NCBI GenBank assembly: GCA_039931675.1
Contig: JBDTRM010000147.1
Location: forward strand, 8,467-72,466
From: JAEUTH01 sp039931675
GTDB lineage: Bacteria; Bacteroidota; Bacteroidia; AKYH767-A; OLB10
DNA length: 64,000 nt
Reading direction: 5' to 3'
The first letter of the stretch is position 1, and each line of letters begins with the position of its first letter. Under the pieces are notes generated by a model that worked only from the letters and a program-made list of their open reading frames with translations, ran no database searches and was not told where the DNA came from. Position numbers and translations under genes: made by a program. Of the stretch, positions 8,526-17,851 are shown piece after piece.

Positions 8526-11500
8526 ATGAAAAATTTCAAACTTAATTACGCATCGGTTATACTTTGCTGTATAACAGTATTAAACGTATTGCTTTATAAT
8601 GAAGCAAAAGCACAAATTTGGTCTCAACTTGGGCCTGGGGCAGGCGGGCAGGAACGAGCTGTTTATGTTTATTCTCATTCCGGATTGCTCGATTTTTTTG
8701 TTGGCTCTGATGTGTCTGGCGTTTGGCGCGCATCGAATGTTGATCCACTTCTTATATCAGACCCGAATCAATATGTTTGGGTTTATATCAGCAATCATGA
8801 AATAACAAGATTTATCAATAAGTTTTTTAATCCCGCTATAACTTCTACCTTAACTACCGATGATTATTTGTTTACTGGATATAGGAACGGAATTGATAGA
8901 ATTAACCTTACCATCCCCGCTAGTGCTATGATACACGTTTGGGATCAGGATAATGCATGGGTGAGTGATATGTATATGGGTGATGAACATGCAACAACTC
9001 ATAACCATCTTTTATATTTCACAACCGGCACTACTAGAGTTACTGATGAGCCTGGGAATAATAAAGACAATACCGTCATTCATGATTTCTATTTTGGATA
9101 CATGAATCAAAATCAGGATGCAATAAATGCCGGATTAGTTGGATATGATTTAGGCGGACTATCAGGCGATAAAAATGTTTATTGTATGAATGTAGATGAT
9201 AATCAAACCTCAACGGACCCAATAGATGACAAATTTTTAATAGGAACTGAAAATGGTCTTTATGACTTCTTATATACAGACTTTAGTTCATTAAGTGTTA
9301 CTTCTAGCATACCAATACCAATTGGATCCGGCAGTTATAAGGCAACAAGCATAACACAAATAGGTATAACTGATCAATATCTTGTTACCATTTATGATTT
9401 AGGAATATTTACTTATGATGTAAGTGATGGTGATTGGTTGAGGGATGCTAGCACTGCAGCAATTAACTTGGTAGTTGAATTATTTGCTCAGGATAAAGGT
9501 TTGGCCTATCAAGACGTAGCCGGAACTTCTACAATACAACAATTCACTAAATTAATGCCAATACGATCACCGGCTACGGGCCTTCCTTTCGGCTGGTTAC
9601 TGTTCAATGAAAAAAATCTAAATTCAACCCGAACTTTATATTATGGAGCTTTTTATGCTCCTGATAATGGTAATGGAATTCCTACTACTTCATGGAAAGT
9701 TTTAGATACATGGGCAGGAAGTAATAGCTATGGATGGAACAACTCACCTCCTGCCAGCAATATAAATGGAGCGTTGGTTCTAAGTGATAACAGGTTGCTG
9801 ATTGGTAAAAACGGTAACATCCTAATTACACAACAACCTTTAAATAGTTCCACACCTCTTGGCACTGATTGGCAACAGATTTATACTAACGAAGACCCCG
9901 CAAACAGTGGCTCATGTGATGATCTTTTTGAACATAGAGGTTATGTAAATACTGCTCCCAAATGCGTTTTTGAAGACGAAGATAAAAGGATATGGATGGC
10001 ACAAAGTGACCGTTTAATGTGGTATGCTGATGATGGTGGGTTATTCTTTAAAGAAGTACCAAAAGATAATACCGGTGTTTCAAGTTGCATACACCTTAAT
10101 ACAACAGGAGCAGCTACGGGTACCTGCAGTACTTTACCATTGTCAGATTGTTTTTTCGTTACAAAGGACCCGAGCAATCCAAGTGTCCTATATGCAGGTG
10201 TAGGGGAAGGCAACGCAAGTAACCAAGGATTAGGATTAATAATGAAACTTGATCCAGCAATAAGTTCAAATGAATGGAAACCAGTAGGAACCGGGGCCAC
10301 AGGACTTTGTGGCGATCCTGTGAAATTATTGTTTTATCAAACAGATATGTACATGCTTTTTAACCAAGCTAGCGGTACGCAACAATTATTTCACTATAAC
10401 ACTGCAATGAGTAAATGGGATATCATTACATTATTTACTGAGAGTATTAATGATGCTGTTATTGGTAATGATGGAAATCTCTTTGTGATTCGGGCTGGTT
10501 CAAATGCAAACGAAGGAGTCTATAGGTTTACAGGTTCTGGAATAGCGTGGGCCCAACAATGCAGCACTCTAACTGGCACACCTGAAAAGTGTACAAAACT
10601 TTGTATTTTACCATATAGTGGTGGATATAAGGTAATTTGCGGCTTAAAGCCAACAACTGCGGCTACATATTCTGAAAGTTTAAAAGAAGTTTATAATTCT
10701 GCAAATGTTAATATTTGTTCAAACATTAATATTACTAATTCAGCTTGTATTGGCGGTACTTTAGCTACAGATATTTTCAGCCATTTATACTTTGATAACC
10801 TTGATGCAAATGAAGATGGTGGGATTAATTTTATTGAAGTTAACAATTTCAGGCATATCATTTATGTAAGCACTGTTCACGACTTGGTGGCTGGTACCAG
10901 TGCTGTCACATGTAGAATATACCGTTCAACCTACGATCCCGCCAATGGGAACATTGAACCGTGTTGGACAGAAATAACCGGTAATATGCCCAATAAAGCA
11001 GTTAAGTTTATTAACACTACAGGCAATGATAAAAACTCATGTGGAGAAGAAATTCATTGTTGCGTGCGTGGCTTAGGAGCATGGGATTGTAAAATCAATA
11101 ACGGCTTTAATGCTTCATCTGGCACATTCAATTCATTATACTACGATGTTCCTTCATCATTTAATGTTACCGGTATACTGAATTTGAATAACTGTGACTT
11201 GTCAATTGCCGCTGGAGTTTCTATTACTGTTGGCACAGGTGCCACTCTTAATCTTAACGGTTGTCGCTTATTTGCATGTGGGGATATGTGGCAGGGTATT
11301 ATTATTAATAATGGTGGCGCAGTTAACGTTACTAATTCTAAAATTGATGATGCAATTGTAGCCATATCATCAGGTGGGGGTGCATTTACTTTACTTAATT
11401 CAACATTCGATAATAATCGTCAAGCTGTCTATGCTCATGACGCTGATTTCAGCGCATCTGAAATATCGGGTTGTTTTTTCGATTATACTAAATTACCAAT

Positions 11501-13586
11501 GTTTGATGCAGGATTACCTGAATCAAATATATTCCTCAGTAATGCAACCAATTTGTTCATTGGCTATGACGCTTCAAATTTTGCACCTAATGTTTTTACG
11601 AAGGCTGTTAACGGCATATTTGCAAGAAATTCGGATGTGCATGTTTGCAATTCACAATTTACAAATTTAGGCGCTGATTTTACAGATGAGAGTGGAGTAA
11701 TTGTCAGGGGAGGCTGGGGTATTAATGCAAACAGCACCAGTGCTGTTCCTAATTTTTTAACCGTTGATCAATATACTAATGCCGCAAACACATGGCCATC
11801 ATGTGAATTCAATAATTGTCGAACTGGCATTTCTGTTTTTGGCCAGTACGATGTCAACATTAAGCACAACTTTATGGATAATTGCTTTGTAGGCGTGAAT
11901 TTTTCAAATAACAGGCAACGAACAGTCAACATAATAGCTAACAGGTTTAATAATTTTGTAATCGGTTTAAATGAATATGATGACGATGCCACAATTACCA
12001 TAAACAACAACCTATTTAATACCGATGCCGCTGGTATGCCTCTCGCCTACTTAGCTACATCTACATTCGGCTCACATGCTATAAATATGCGCCAGGTAAT
12101 GAGTATTGGCAGCAGGATACAGATACACGGCAATCGCATTAACAATACATTTTCTGGAATGACCTTGCTTGATCTGAAAGGTGTAAATACAGGCGATGTT
12201 AATATAGGTGGCACTAATACCGGCACTGCCGACCTTGATAACCACATCTGGTTTAAAGCGCCTAACGGCAGTAACAACAGGCAATATGGCATAAGGACTT
12301 ACCAGTGTACCGGTAAAGGAGTTTTAATTGCCGAAAATAAAATTGAACGCGATGCTACACAACCAAGCCAGTTGGCGCAACAGGACTTGTATATTGGCAT
12401 TTTTAATGAACGGGCCACCGACATTTTAGTACATAACAATTACACTATTAATATGGGAACCGACCATGTTTACTACGGCAACTGTCTCGGCACTGATATA
12501 CGTTGCAATAAAATGGAAAGCAGTTTCCAGGGTTTTAAATTTATAAGTGCTACCCTGACTACTGCAAGTAAATATGGAAGTGACATAGATGTAACAGACA
12601 ATCATTGGGAAGGCGCCTATTTATCAAATACGAATGAAAGAATAACAGGCGCATTTGCAGGTAATCCACTTGATTGGTACCATCGTAATAGTGTTGTACC
12701 CTCAAATAACTATTGCCCGTATTATCATTCATCCCCACTTGTATCGGTGACTCCAAAAACTGCAGCGAATCCCCAAACATCAAATTGCGAATTTTATTTT
12801 AATGGTGACGATAAAAGAGATGACATGTTACGCATTGCAGGCGACAGTGTTCCATTTGATGAATTTCCTGATGAAAATGTTTACTACAATGATTTATCAG
12901 CTTATAGAAACTTGAAAGATGACAGCACCTTAATGTATTCAGGATCTCCGGGCGATTTGTATTTACAGCAATGGTATGCTGCACAGCAAAACAGTAATAT
13001 TGGTAAATATGCCGATGTAAATAGTTATATAGCGGCTAAGAATAAACAGGCTGCATTAATCGCCAATCTTTCAATCGTTGATACAACAATCATCCTGCAA
13101 AACCTGCGTACTGCCACCGACATTTACCTTAAATATTTTTTTAATGCCGACAGCATGCCTGTGTTAGATTCTGTTACATATGAAACACTTTTAGCCATAG
13201 CTTTGCAAAATGGCATAGAGGGTGGCGAAGGTGTTTATATGGCAAGGGCAATGTTAAATATTGATGTGGAAGATAACATATCCATTGCCCGATTTGCACA
13301 CCCTGCTGCTACTATTAATAATAGTTCAAGAGAACAGCAGCAATTTAAAATATTTCCCAATCCCTCTGATGCAACATTCACTTTGGAATATGAAATAGGA
13401 ATTAATGATAAGGTATCAATTGTTATTCAAAATTGTTTAGGTCAAACAGTTGATCATATTAATCTTGATAATTCATCAACTTATCTTAACTTTAATCTTT
13501 CTGATTATGGCAGCGGAATGTATTTCTACAAATTATTTAATAATTCTATTTTAATTAAAACAGGTAAGCTAATGCTTACGAAATAA
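8526..13586 (+). CDS. Giant secreted T9SS protein: propeller-like region, beta-helix, type A sorting domain
   Basis: A 1686-residue exported protein. A signal peptide ends near residue 30 (NEAKA before QIW). Residues about 40-870 are rich in W, G and short beta-strands, as in propeller folds, with a Ca-binding-like DANEDGGINF near 760. Residues about 880-1380 are a right-handed parallel beta-helix with Asn ladders, e.g. GATLNLNGCRLFACGDMWQG. The last 80 residues, from FKIFPNPSD at about 1607 through GSGMYFYKLFNN, are a T9SS type A sorting domain, so it should be exported by the type IX system and released or anchored at the cell surface. Many Cys suggest disulphides. The role is unknown; an adhesin or polymer-binding function is possible. 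Confidence 0.88.
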   Translation: MKNFKLNYASVILCCITVLNVLLYNEAKAQIWSQLGPGAGGQERAVYVYSHSGLLDFFVGSDVSGVWRASNVDPLLISDPNQYVWVYISNHEITRFINKFFNPAITSTLTTDDYLFTGYRNGIDRINLTIPASAMIHVWDQDNAWVSDMYMGDEHATTHNHLLYFTTGTTRVTDEPGNNKDNTVIHDFYFGYMNQNQDAINAGLVGYDLGGLSGDKNVYCMNVDDNQTSTDPIDDKFLIGTENGLYDFLYTDFSSLSVTSSIPIPIGSGSYKATSITQIGITDQYLVTIYDLGIFTYDVSDGDWLRDASTAAINLVVELFAQDKGLAYQDVAGTSTIQQFTKLMPIRSPATGLPFGWLLFNEKNLNSTRTLYYGAFYAPDNGNGIPTTSWKVLDTWAGSNSYGWNNSPPASNINGALVLSDNRLLIGKNGNILITQQPLNSSTPLGTDWQQIYTNEDPANSGSCDDLFEHRGYVNTAPKCVFEDEDKRIWMAQSDRLMWYADDGGLFFKEVPKDNTGVSSCIHLNTTGAATGTCSTLPLSDCFFVTKDPSNPSVLYAGVGEGNASNQGLGLIMKLDPAISSNEWKPVGTGATGLCGDPVKLLFYQTDMYMLFNQASGTQQLFHYNTAMSKWDIITLFTESINDAVIGNDGNLFVIRAGSNANEGVYRFTGSGIAWAQQCSTLTGTPEKCTKLCILPYSGGYKVICGLKPTTAATYSESLKEVYNSANVNICSNINITNSACIGGTLATDIFSHLYFDNLDANEDGGINFIEVNNFRHIIYVSTVHDLVAGTSAVTCRIYRSTYDPANGNIEPCWTEITGNMPNKAVKFINTTGNDKNSCGEEIHCCVRGLGAWDCKINNGFNASSGTFNSLYYDVPSSFNVTGILNLNNCDLSIAAGVSITVGTGATLNLNGCRLFACGDMWQGIIINNGGAVNVTNSKIDDAIVAISSGGGAFTLLNSTFDNNRQAVYAHDADFSASEISGCFFDYTKLPMFDAGLPESNIFLSNATNLFIGYDASNFAPNVFTKAVNGIFARNSDVHVCNSQFTNLGADFTDESGVIVRGGWGINANSTSAVPNFLTVDQYTNAANTWPSCEFNNCRTGISVFGQYDVNIKHNFMDNCFVGVNFSNNRQRTVNIIANRFNNFVIGLNEYDDDATITINNNLFNTDAAGMPLAYLATSTFGSHAINMRQVMSIGSRIQIHGNRINNTFSGMTLLDLKGVNTGDVNIGGTNTGTADLDNHIWFKAPNGSNNRQYGIRTYQCTGKGVLIAENKIERDATQPSQLAQQDLYIGIFNERATDILVHNNYTINMGTDHVYYGNCLGTDIRCNKMESSFQGFKFISATLTTASKYGSDIDVTDNHWEGAYLSNTNERITGAFAGNPLDWYHRNSVVPSNNYCPYYHSSPLVSVTPKTAANPQTSNCEFYFNGDDKRDDMLRIAGDSVPFDEFPDENVYYNDLSAYRNLKDDSTLMYSGSPGDLYLQQWYAAQQNSNIGKYADVNSYIAAKNKQAALIANLSIVDTTIILQNLRTATDIYLKYFFNADSMPVLDSVTYETLLAIALQNGIEGGEGVYMARAMLNIDVEDNISIARFAHPAATINNSSREQQQFKIFPNPSDATFTLEYEIGINDKVSIVIQNCLGQTVDHINLDNSSTYLNFNLSDYGSGMYFYKLFNNSILIKTGKLMLTK

Positions 13587-13590
13587 ATCT

Positions 13591-13624
13591 ATATTGAGGC
13601 AGCTTTTAGCTGCCTCAATATTTT
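13591..13624 (+). terminator. Intrinsic terminator after the giant secreted protein
   Basis: ATATTGAGGCAGCT and AGCTGCCTCAATAT form a perfect 14-bp stem with a TTT loop, followed by a short T-run (13621-13624). It starts 5 bases after the stop codon and ends 10 bases before the next ATG. A diverged counterpart at 17773-17802 follows the orphan sorting domain. Confidence 0.85.
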
Positions 13625-13633
13625 CATTAATCA

Positions 13634-15148
13634 ATGAACCGTCAATTTCTATTTATTTTAATATTTCTATTTCCTTTTTCCTTGTGCGCTCAATTTATTT
13701 CCAATATTTGGGTCTTTGGTGACAGTGCCGGAATAAACTTTAATAACGCACCCGCGCCTATAATCACCTCAATTGATTCAAGGGGCAGCAGTGCATCAAT
13801 TTCTGATAGTTTGGGCAACTTACTATTTTATGTATGCGATTCGCCCGATGCACTCAACGGAGGAATTGATAAACCTTCTAAAATATACAATAAGGACTTT
13901 CAGTTGATGATGTATGGAGATTCAATAATTGGCGATGCCTGGTATAAGGAATATGTTATTCTAAACTTTCCTGACAGTGAGAATCTTTTTTATGAAATAA
14001 CTGCTGGAGTTACCATCAATAGTGGTTTATATTATTCAATCATTGACATGGATTTGGATAGTGGTCGCGGAGCAGTTGTGCAAAAAAACATTCAATTAAA
14101 AGATAGTGATTTTTGGTGTAATGACGGCCTTGCTGCAATAAAGCATGGCAACGGGAGAGACTGGTGGTTGATAGCGCGTAACTGGCAGTTTTATACTGAT
14201 ACTTTTTATTTATATCTTGTGACACCTACAGGAATTAACTTAGACCATATACAGAAAGCAGGTGATATAGTGCAATCAGGCTTCTTCAGAATAGAACCTT
14301 CAAAGGATGGAAGTAAGATTGCTTGCCTTACTAATAAGGGATTAATGAGTGTTTATGATTTTAACAGATGCAACGGTTATCTATCTAATCAAATAAGTAT
14401 TCAACACGAAACAACGGATCCAAACTTTTTCCCATGGTATTGGGATTGTGAAATATCTCCCAACAATAGATTTTTATATGTGAGTAAGCCCGCTGTAGAT
14501 AATATGAGCAGTACGTACTTGTTGCAATTCGATTTGCTTGCAAGCAATGTGGCTGCATCAAGAGATACTATTTATTCTGCGCCTTTACCAGTTGTTGGTG
14601 GTTTAATTGAATTGGCACCTGATAATAAGATGTATTGGAGTTGCGCATACAACCCACCATTTACTTTTATGTACCCATATCCGGATAGTGTGTATAATAA
14701 TATCAATATGAACCTGAGTGTTATTAATGAGCCTGATAGCTTGGGTACTGCATGTAGTTTTCAGCCATTTTCTTTTAATCTTGGTGGCAAGCGCACCTAT
14801 TATGGTTTACCCAACAACCCTGATTATGATATGAAGCCGCTTTATGGTAGTGTGTGTGATAGTTTGAGTGCTGGTATAAATGATTTACAACCCATAACAT
14901 GCAAGCTCTTTGTTTCTTATGTAAGCCCCTGGCAAAAAGCATTTATAAATGCACAGAACCTAAAAGGCACAACCTATACGCTTACTGTTATTGATATAGC
15001 AGGCAAATTGGTTTTTAAAGAAAAAGGCAGGCTGCGCCCGCCTTATTTTACAAGGGATTTAGATTGTGGTGCATTTGCAAATGGTATGTACATTGTAACA
15101 CTTACAACGAATAAGGAAAAGGTTGCTCAAAAGTTTATCAAAAACTAA
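13634..15148 (+). CDS. T9SS-exported protein, paralogue 1
   Basis: A 504-residue protein with a signal peptide (LFPFSLCAQ) and a C-terminal T9SS type A sorting domain from about residue 425, ending GAFANGMYIVTLTTNKEKVA. The middle contains beta-propeller-like blades such as WDCEISPNNRFLYVSK and IELAPDNKMYWSCAYN, which recall the WD40/PD40-like repeats of Bacteroidota gliding-motility-type surface proteins. Its closest relative is the protein at 17852-19363, nearly identical around PNNPDYDMKPLYGSVCDS. The pair arose by local duplication. Molecular function is unknown. Confidence 0.88.
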   Translation: MNRQFLFILIFLFPFSLCAQFISNIWVFGDSAGINFNNAPAPIITSIDSRGSSASISDSLGNLLFYVCDSPDALNGGIDKPSKIYNKDFQLMMYGDSIIGDAWYKEYVILNFPDSENLFYEITAGVTINSGLYYSIIDMDLDSGRGAVVQKNIQLKDSDFWCNDGLAAIKHGNGRDWWLIARNWQFYTDTFYLYLVTPTGINLDHIQKAGDIVQSGFFRIEPSKDGSKIACLTNKGLMSVYDFNRCNGYLSNQISIQHETTDPNFFPWYWDCEISPNNRFLYVSKPAVDNMSSTYLLQFDLLASNVAASRDTIYSAPLPVVGGLIELAPDNKMYWSCAYNPPFTFMYPYPDSVYNNINMNLSVINEPDSLGTACSFQPFSFNLGGKRTYYGLPNNPDYDMKPLYGSVCDSLSAGINDLQPITCKLFVSYVSPWQKAFINAQNLKGTTYTLTVIDIAGKLVFKEKGRLRPPYFTRDLDCGAFANGMYIVTLTTNKEKVAQKFIKN

Positions 15149-15186
15149 AGGCACCTGAGCAATTTAAAATATTTCCCAATCCCTCT

Positions 15187-15194
15187 GATGCAAC
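15187..15194. repeat. Left target-site duplication of the IS66 element
   Basis: GATGCAAC lies here and again at 17550-17557, immediately outside the two IS ends. Eight-base duplications are standard for IS66. Confidence 0.9.
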
Positions 15195-15262
15195 GTATAC
15201 GCCCGACCAATCCATCTTGATTTGATTTTACATAGTGTGTTAGTTTGCAGTAAAAATAATGT

Positions 15263-15577
15263 ATGGAAACTAATAAGCAGCATAGCACCAAAGCAGAACG
15301 TCAGGCGCACATAGATGCATGGCATCAATCGGGACTGAGTCAACAAACCTATTGCAAACAAGTTGGAGTTAACTATTACACGTTTAACAGTTGGATCACC
15401 AAGCAAAAGTTCAAACCAACAGAGCCAAACAAGTTTTTGAAGTTAGAAATAGCAGATGCTGCTGAGCCGGTTCCAGCAAAAACATTTGCCACATTAATTT
15501 TTTCAAACAGGATCACCATGCAATTACACACGGAAGTAAGCGCAACATTTTTAAAACAACTTCTGACATGCAAATAG
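15263..15577 (+). CDS. tnpA: IS66 accessory protein TnpA
   Basis: A 104-residue basic protein with a helix-turn-helix (HIDAWHQSGLSQQTYCKQVG at residues 14-33), the IS66 Orf1 type. It probably binds the element's ends. It overlaps tnpB by 10 bases, the usual translational-coupling layout of IS66. Confidence 0.9.
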   Translation: METNKQHSTKAERQAHIDAWHQSGLSQQTYCKQVGVNYYTFNSWITKQKFKPTEPNKFLKLEIADAAEPVPAKTFATLIFSNRITMQLHTEVSATFLKQLLTCK

Positions 15578-15936
15578 TTTTTCCTTCATCGTGCCGTTAT
15601 TATCTGCATTCAGGCGCGGTTGATATGCGTAAAGGGTTTGACAGTCTGTGCGGAGTGGTGCAAGAGCAATTTAAGATGACGGCATTAAGCGCAGATGTTT
15701 TTATATTCATTAACCAGCATCGTAACCGTATAAAGTTGTTGCAGTGGCAGGGCGATGGATTTGCTATTTTTCATAAGCGACTGGAACGGGGCACGTATGA
15801 AATTCCAAAACAAAACAGCGCTTCAAATTCGATCACGCTCACCCCGCATCAGCTGCAATTTATTTTAGACGGCATTGCTTTATCAAGCATCCGTAAACGC
15901 AAGCGATATGAGCAGCTGATTGTTGATAAAAGCTAA
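15568..15936 (+). CDS. tnpB: IS66 accessory protein TnpB
   Basis: A 122-residue IS66 Orf2 protein with the diagnostic YYLHSGAVDMRKGFDSLCG near residues 11-29 and KLLQWQGDGFAIFHKRLERG near the middle. It is required for IS66 transposition, though its biochemical role is unclear. Start ATG overlaps the end of tnpA. Confidence 0.93.
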   Translation: MQIVFPSSCRYYLHSGAVDMRKGFDSLCGVVQEQFKMTALSADVFIFINQHRNRIKLLQWQGDGFAIFHKRLERGTYEIPKQNSASNSITLTPHQLQFILDGIALSSIRKRKRYEQLIVDKS

Positions 15937-15989
15937 TAAAATCAATACTCTTAGCCACTTTTGTTTTGTATGTTTGTGTCGTGATATTC

Positions 15990-17495
15990 ATGCAGCAACA
16001 ACTCACTTACGAAGAACTTTTACAGCAAAATATTTTGCAGGCTGAAGTGATAAAATCACAAGCTGAAAAAATAAATAAACTCGAAGAGCTGGAAGGCAAA
16101 TATTTTCTGCTTCAACAGCAATTTGCACAAATGCAGCGCATGATATTCGGCAGCAAGAGTGAACGTTTTGTACCTGTAGCAAATCCATCACAGGCCACAC
16201 TTGAATTTAATATTGAACCTGCCGCTACCCTTGAACTAAAGCAAGAGCAGGTAAGTGCGCATACCCGCACAACGGTTGAAAAGAAAACAAATCATAAAGG
16301 CCGATTGAAATTACCGGCACATTTGGAACGTGTAGAGCACAAGTTAGACCCCACAGAAGATGTGACGGCATTAAAATGTATAGGCGAAGAAATTACCGAA
16401 GAACTGGAATACACACCCGGCAAATTTTTTGTAAACAAATATATACGCAAAAAATATGCAAAGCCCGGTGGCGAAGGCATCATCACAGCAGCATTGCCCA
16501 CACGCCCGATAGACAAAGGCATTCCGGGTCCGGGATTGCTTTCGCAAATCGTCATTGATAAATATGTAGATCACTTGCCACTGCACCGGCAGGTGCAACG
16601 TTTTAAACGCGAAGACATTCACATCCCTGCATCTACCATTACCGATTGGGTAAAATACACAGGCAATTTACTGGCACCCCTTTATGAGGTGTTGAAACAA
16701 CAGGTACTGAAATCAGATTATATCATGGCAGATGAATCGCCTATCAAAGTACTGGATAGCGAAAAAGAAAACGGCACCTGTCAGGGATATTATTGGGTAT
16801 ATCGGTCACCGGTAAAAAACCTGGTGCTGTTTGATTACCGCCCCGGGCGTGGCAGAGAAGGCCCCAAAGAAATATTAAAAGACTTCAGCGGTCATTTACA
16901 AACCGATGGTTACCCGGTTTATGAAATGTTTGAAAAACAACCCGGCATCACGCTGCTCAGTTGCATGGCACATGCACGCAGGTATTTTGAACAAGCTCTG
17001 GATAATGATAAAGCCCGCGCTGAATTTGCATTGCAACAAATACAATTACTCTATGAAGCAGAACGCACAGCTCGCACTAATAATTACACACCTGCACAGC
17101 GGCTTGAATTGCGTAAGAGCGAAAGTATGTCCGTACTCGAAAGTATAAAGCAGTGGTTAGGGGAAAATGTTACGCTGGTATTACCGCAAAGTGCAATTGG
17201 AAAAGCCATCACTTATTCACTGGCACGATGGGAGAAGCTATGCGTATATGTAACTGATGGAAAATTAGAAATTGACAATAACTGGGTAGAGAACAACATC
17301 AGACCCATAGCATTAGGCCGCAAAAATTATCTATTTGCCGGCTCGCACGATGCTGCGCAGCGTGCTGCAATTATTTATTCGCTTTTGATCACCTGCAAAA
17401 TTAAAAACGTAAATCCTTTCACCTGGCTTAAACAAACCCTCTCCATCATCCCCGATACCAAAGCAACAAATCTGATTGAACTGCTTCCACGGTAA
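15990..17495 (+). CDS. tnpC: IS66 transposase TnpC
   Basis: A 501-residue DDE transposase. It has an N-terminal leucine-rich coiled coil (residues 5-45), a basic linker, then the catalytic core with Asp248 (MADESPIKVLD), Asp306 (QTDGYPVYE) and Glu434 (NNWVENNIRP). Full length and all catalytic residues are present. I prefer ATG at 15990 (MQQQLTYEELL) over the in-frame upstream ATG at 15966. Confidence 0.94.
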   Translation: MQQQLTYEELLQQNILQAEVIKSQAEKINKLEELEGKYFLLQQQFAQMQRMIFGSKSERFVPVANPSQATLEFNIEPAATLELKQEQVSAHTRTTVEKKTNHKGRLKLPAHLERVEHKLDPTEDVTALKCIGEEITEELEYTPGKFFVNKYIRKKYAKPGGEGIITAALPTRPIDKGIPGPGLLSQIVIDKYVDHLPLHRQVQRFKREDIHIPASTITDWVKYTGNLLAPLYEVLKQQVLKSDYIMADESPIKVLDSEKENGTCQGYYWVYRSPVKNLVLFDYRPGRGREGPKEILKDFSGHLQTDGYPVYEMFEKQPGITLLSCMAHARRYFEQALDNDKARAEFALQQIQLLYEAERTARTNNYTPAQRLELRKSESMSVLESIKQWLGENVTLVLPQSAIGKAITYSLARWEKLCVYVTDGKLEIDNNWVENNIRPIALGRKNYLFAGSHDAAQRAAIIYSLLITCKIKNVNPFTWLKQTLSIIPDTKATNLIELLPR

Positions 17496-17549
17496 TTTTT
17501 TACCTTTCTCGAAATTTTAAATAGGGACATGGGTTGGTCGAATGCTTAC

Positions 17550-17557
17550 GATGCAAC
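17550..17557. repeat. Right target-site duplication of the IS66 element
   Basis: The second GATGCAAC copy, directly after the right IS end. It restores the sorting-domain reading frame when one copy and the IS are removed. Confidence 0.9.
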
Positions 17558-17772
17558 ATTTACTTTAGAATATGAAATAGGAATTAATGATAACCTATCA
17601 ATGGTTGTTCAAAATTGCTTAGGTAAAACAATTGCCCAGTTTAATCTTAATAAGTCATCAAATCATTTCAGCTTTAATCTCTCTGATTATGGAAGCGGAA
17701 TTTATTTCTATAAATTATTTAATAATTCCTCTTTAATTCAAACTGGTAAGCTCGTGCTCACAAAGTAAATTT

Positions 17773-17807
17773 ATTTCAGGGCAGTGCAGGCTGCCCTGAA
17801 ATTTTTC
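17773..17807 (+). terminator. Intrinsic terminator after the orphan sorting domain
   Basis: ATTTCAGGGCAG (17773-17784) pairs with CTGCCCTGAAAT (17791-17802), followed by TTTTTC. It sits at the same place relative to the sorting domain as the terminator at 13591, with a different but equally strong stem, so the hairpin has been kept while its sequence diverged. Confidence 0.85.
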
Positions 17808-17851
17808 TTTAAAATATAAAAGCCTGTATGTTATATGCCTAATTTTAACTA

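Larger units (their letters stand above)
15195..17549 (+). mobile_element. Complete IS66-family insertion sequence, 2355 bp
   Basis: The ends are GTATACGCCCGACCAATCC on the left and, read inward on the minus strand, GTAAGCATTCGACCAACCC on the right, imperfect terminal inverted repeats starting GTA as in IS66. It is flanked by GATGCAAC duplications and carries the three standard genes tnpA, tnpB and tnpC, all open. It therefore appears intact and possibly active. It sits inside the PNPSDAT region of a T9SS sorting domain. Confidence 0.93.
15161..17768 (+). pseudogene. Orphan T9SS sorting domain interrupted by IS66
   Basis: 15163-15194 encodes QFKIFPNPSDA, and 17550-17768 continues DATFTLEYEIGIN... 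through GSGIYFYKLFNN to a stop. Joined at the 8-bp duplication, this is a single sorting domain highly similar to the end of the 1686-residue protein (13340-13586). No upstream body exists: the fragment begins about 12 bases after the stop of the 504-residue gene, in another frame. The stretch at 17529-17768 is open from an ATG supplied by the IS end, but it is a remnant, not a gene. See the duplication finding. Confidence 0.85.

Noticed and set aside
17529..17768. Independent small gene after the IS66
   Set aside because: Its ATG lies in the IS end; the rest is a split sorting-domain remnant, so it is listed as a pseudogene.
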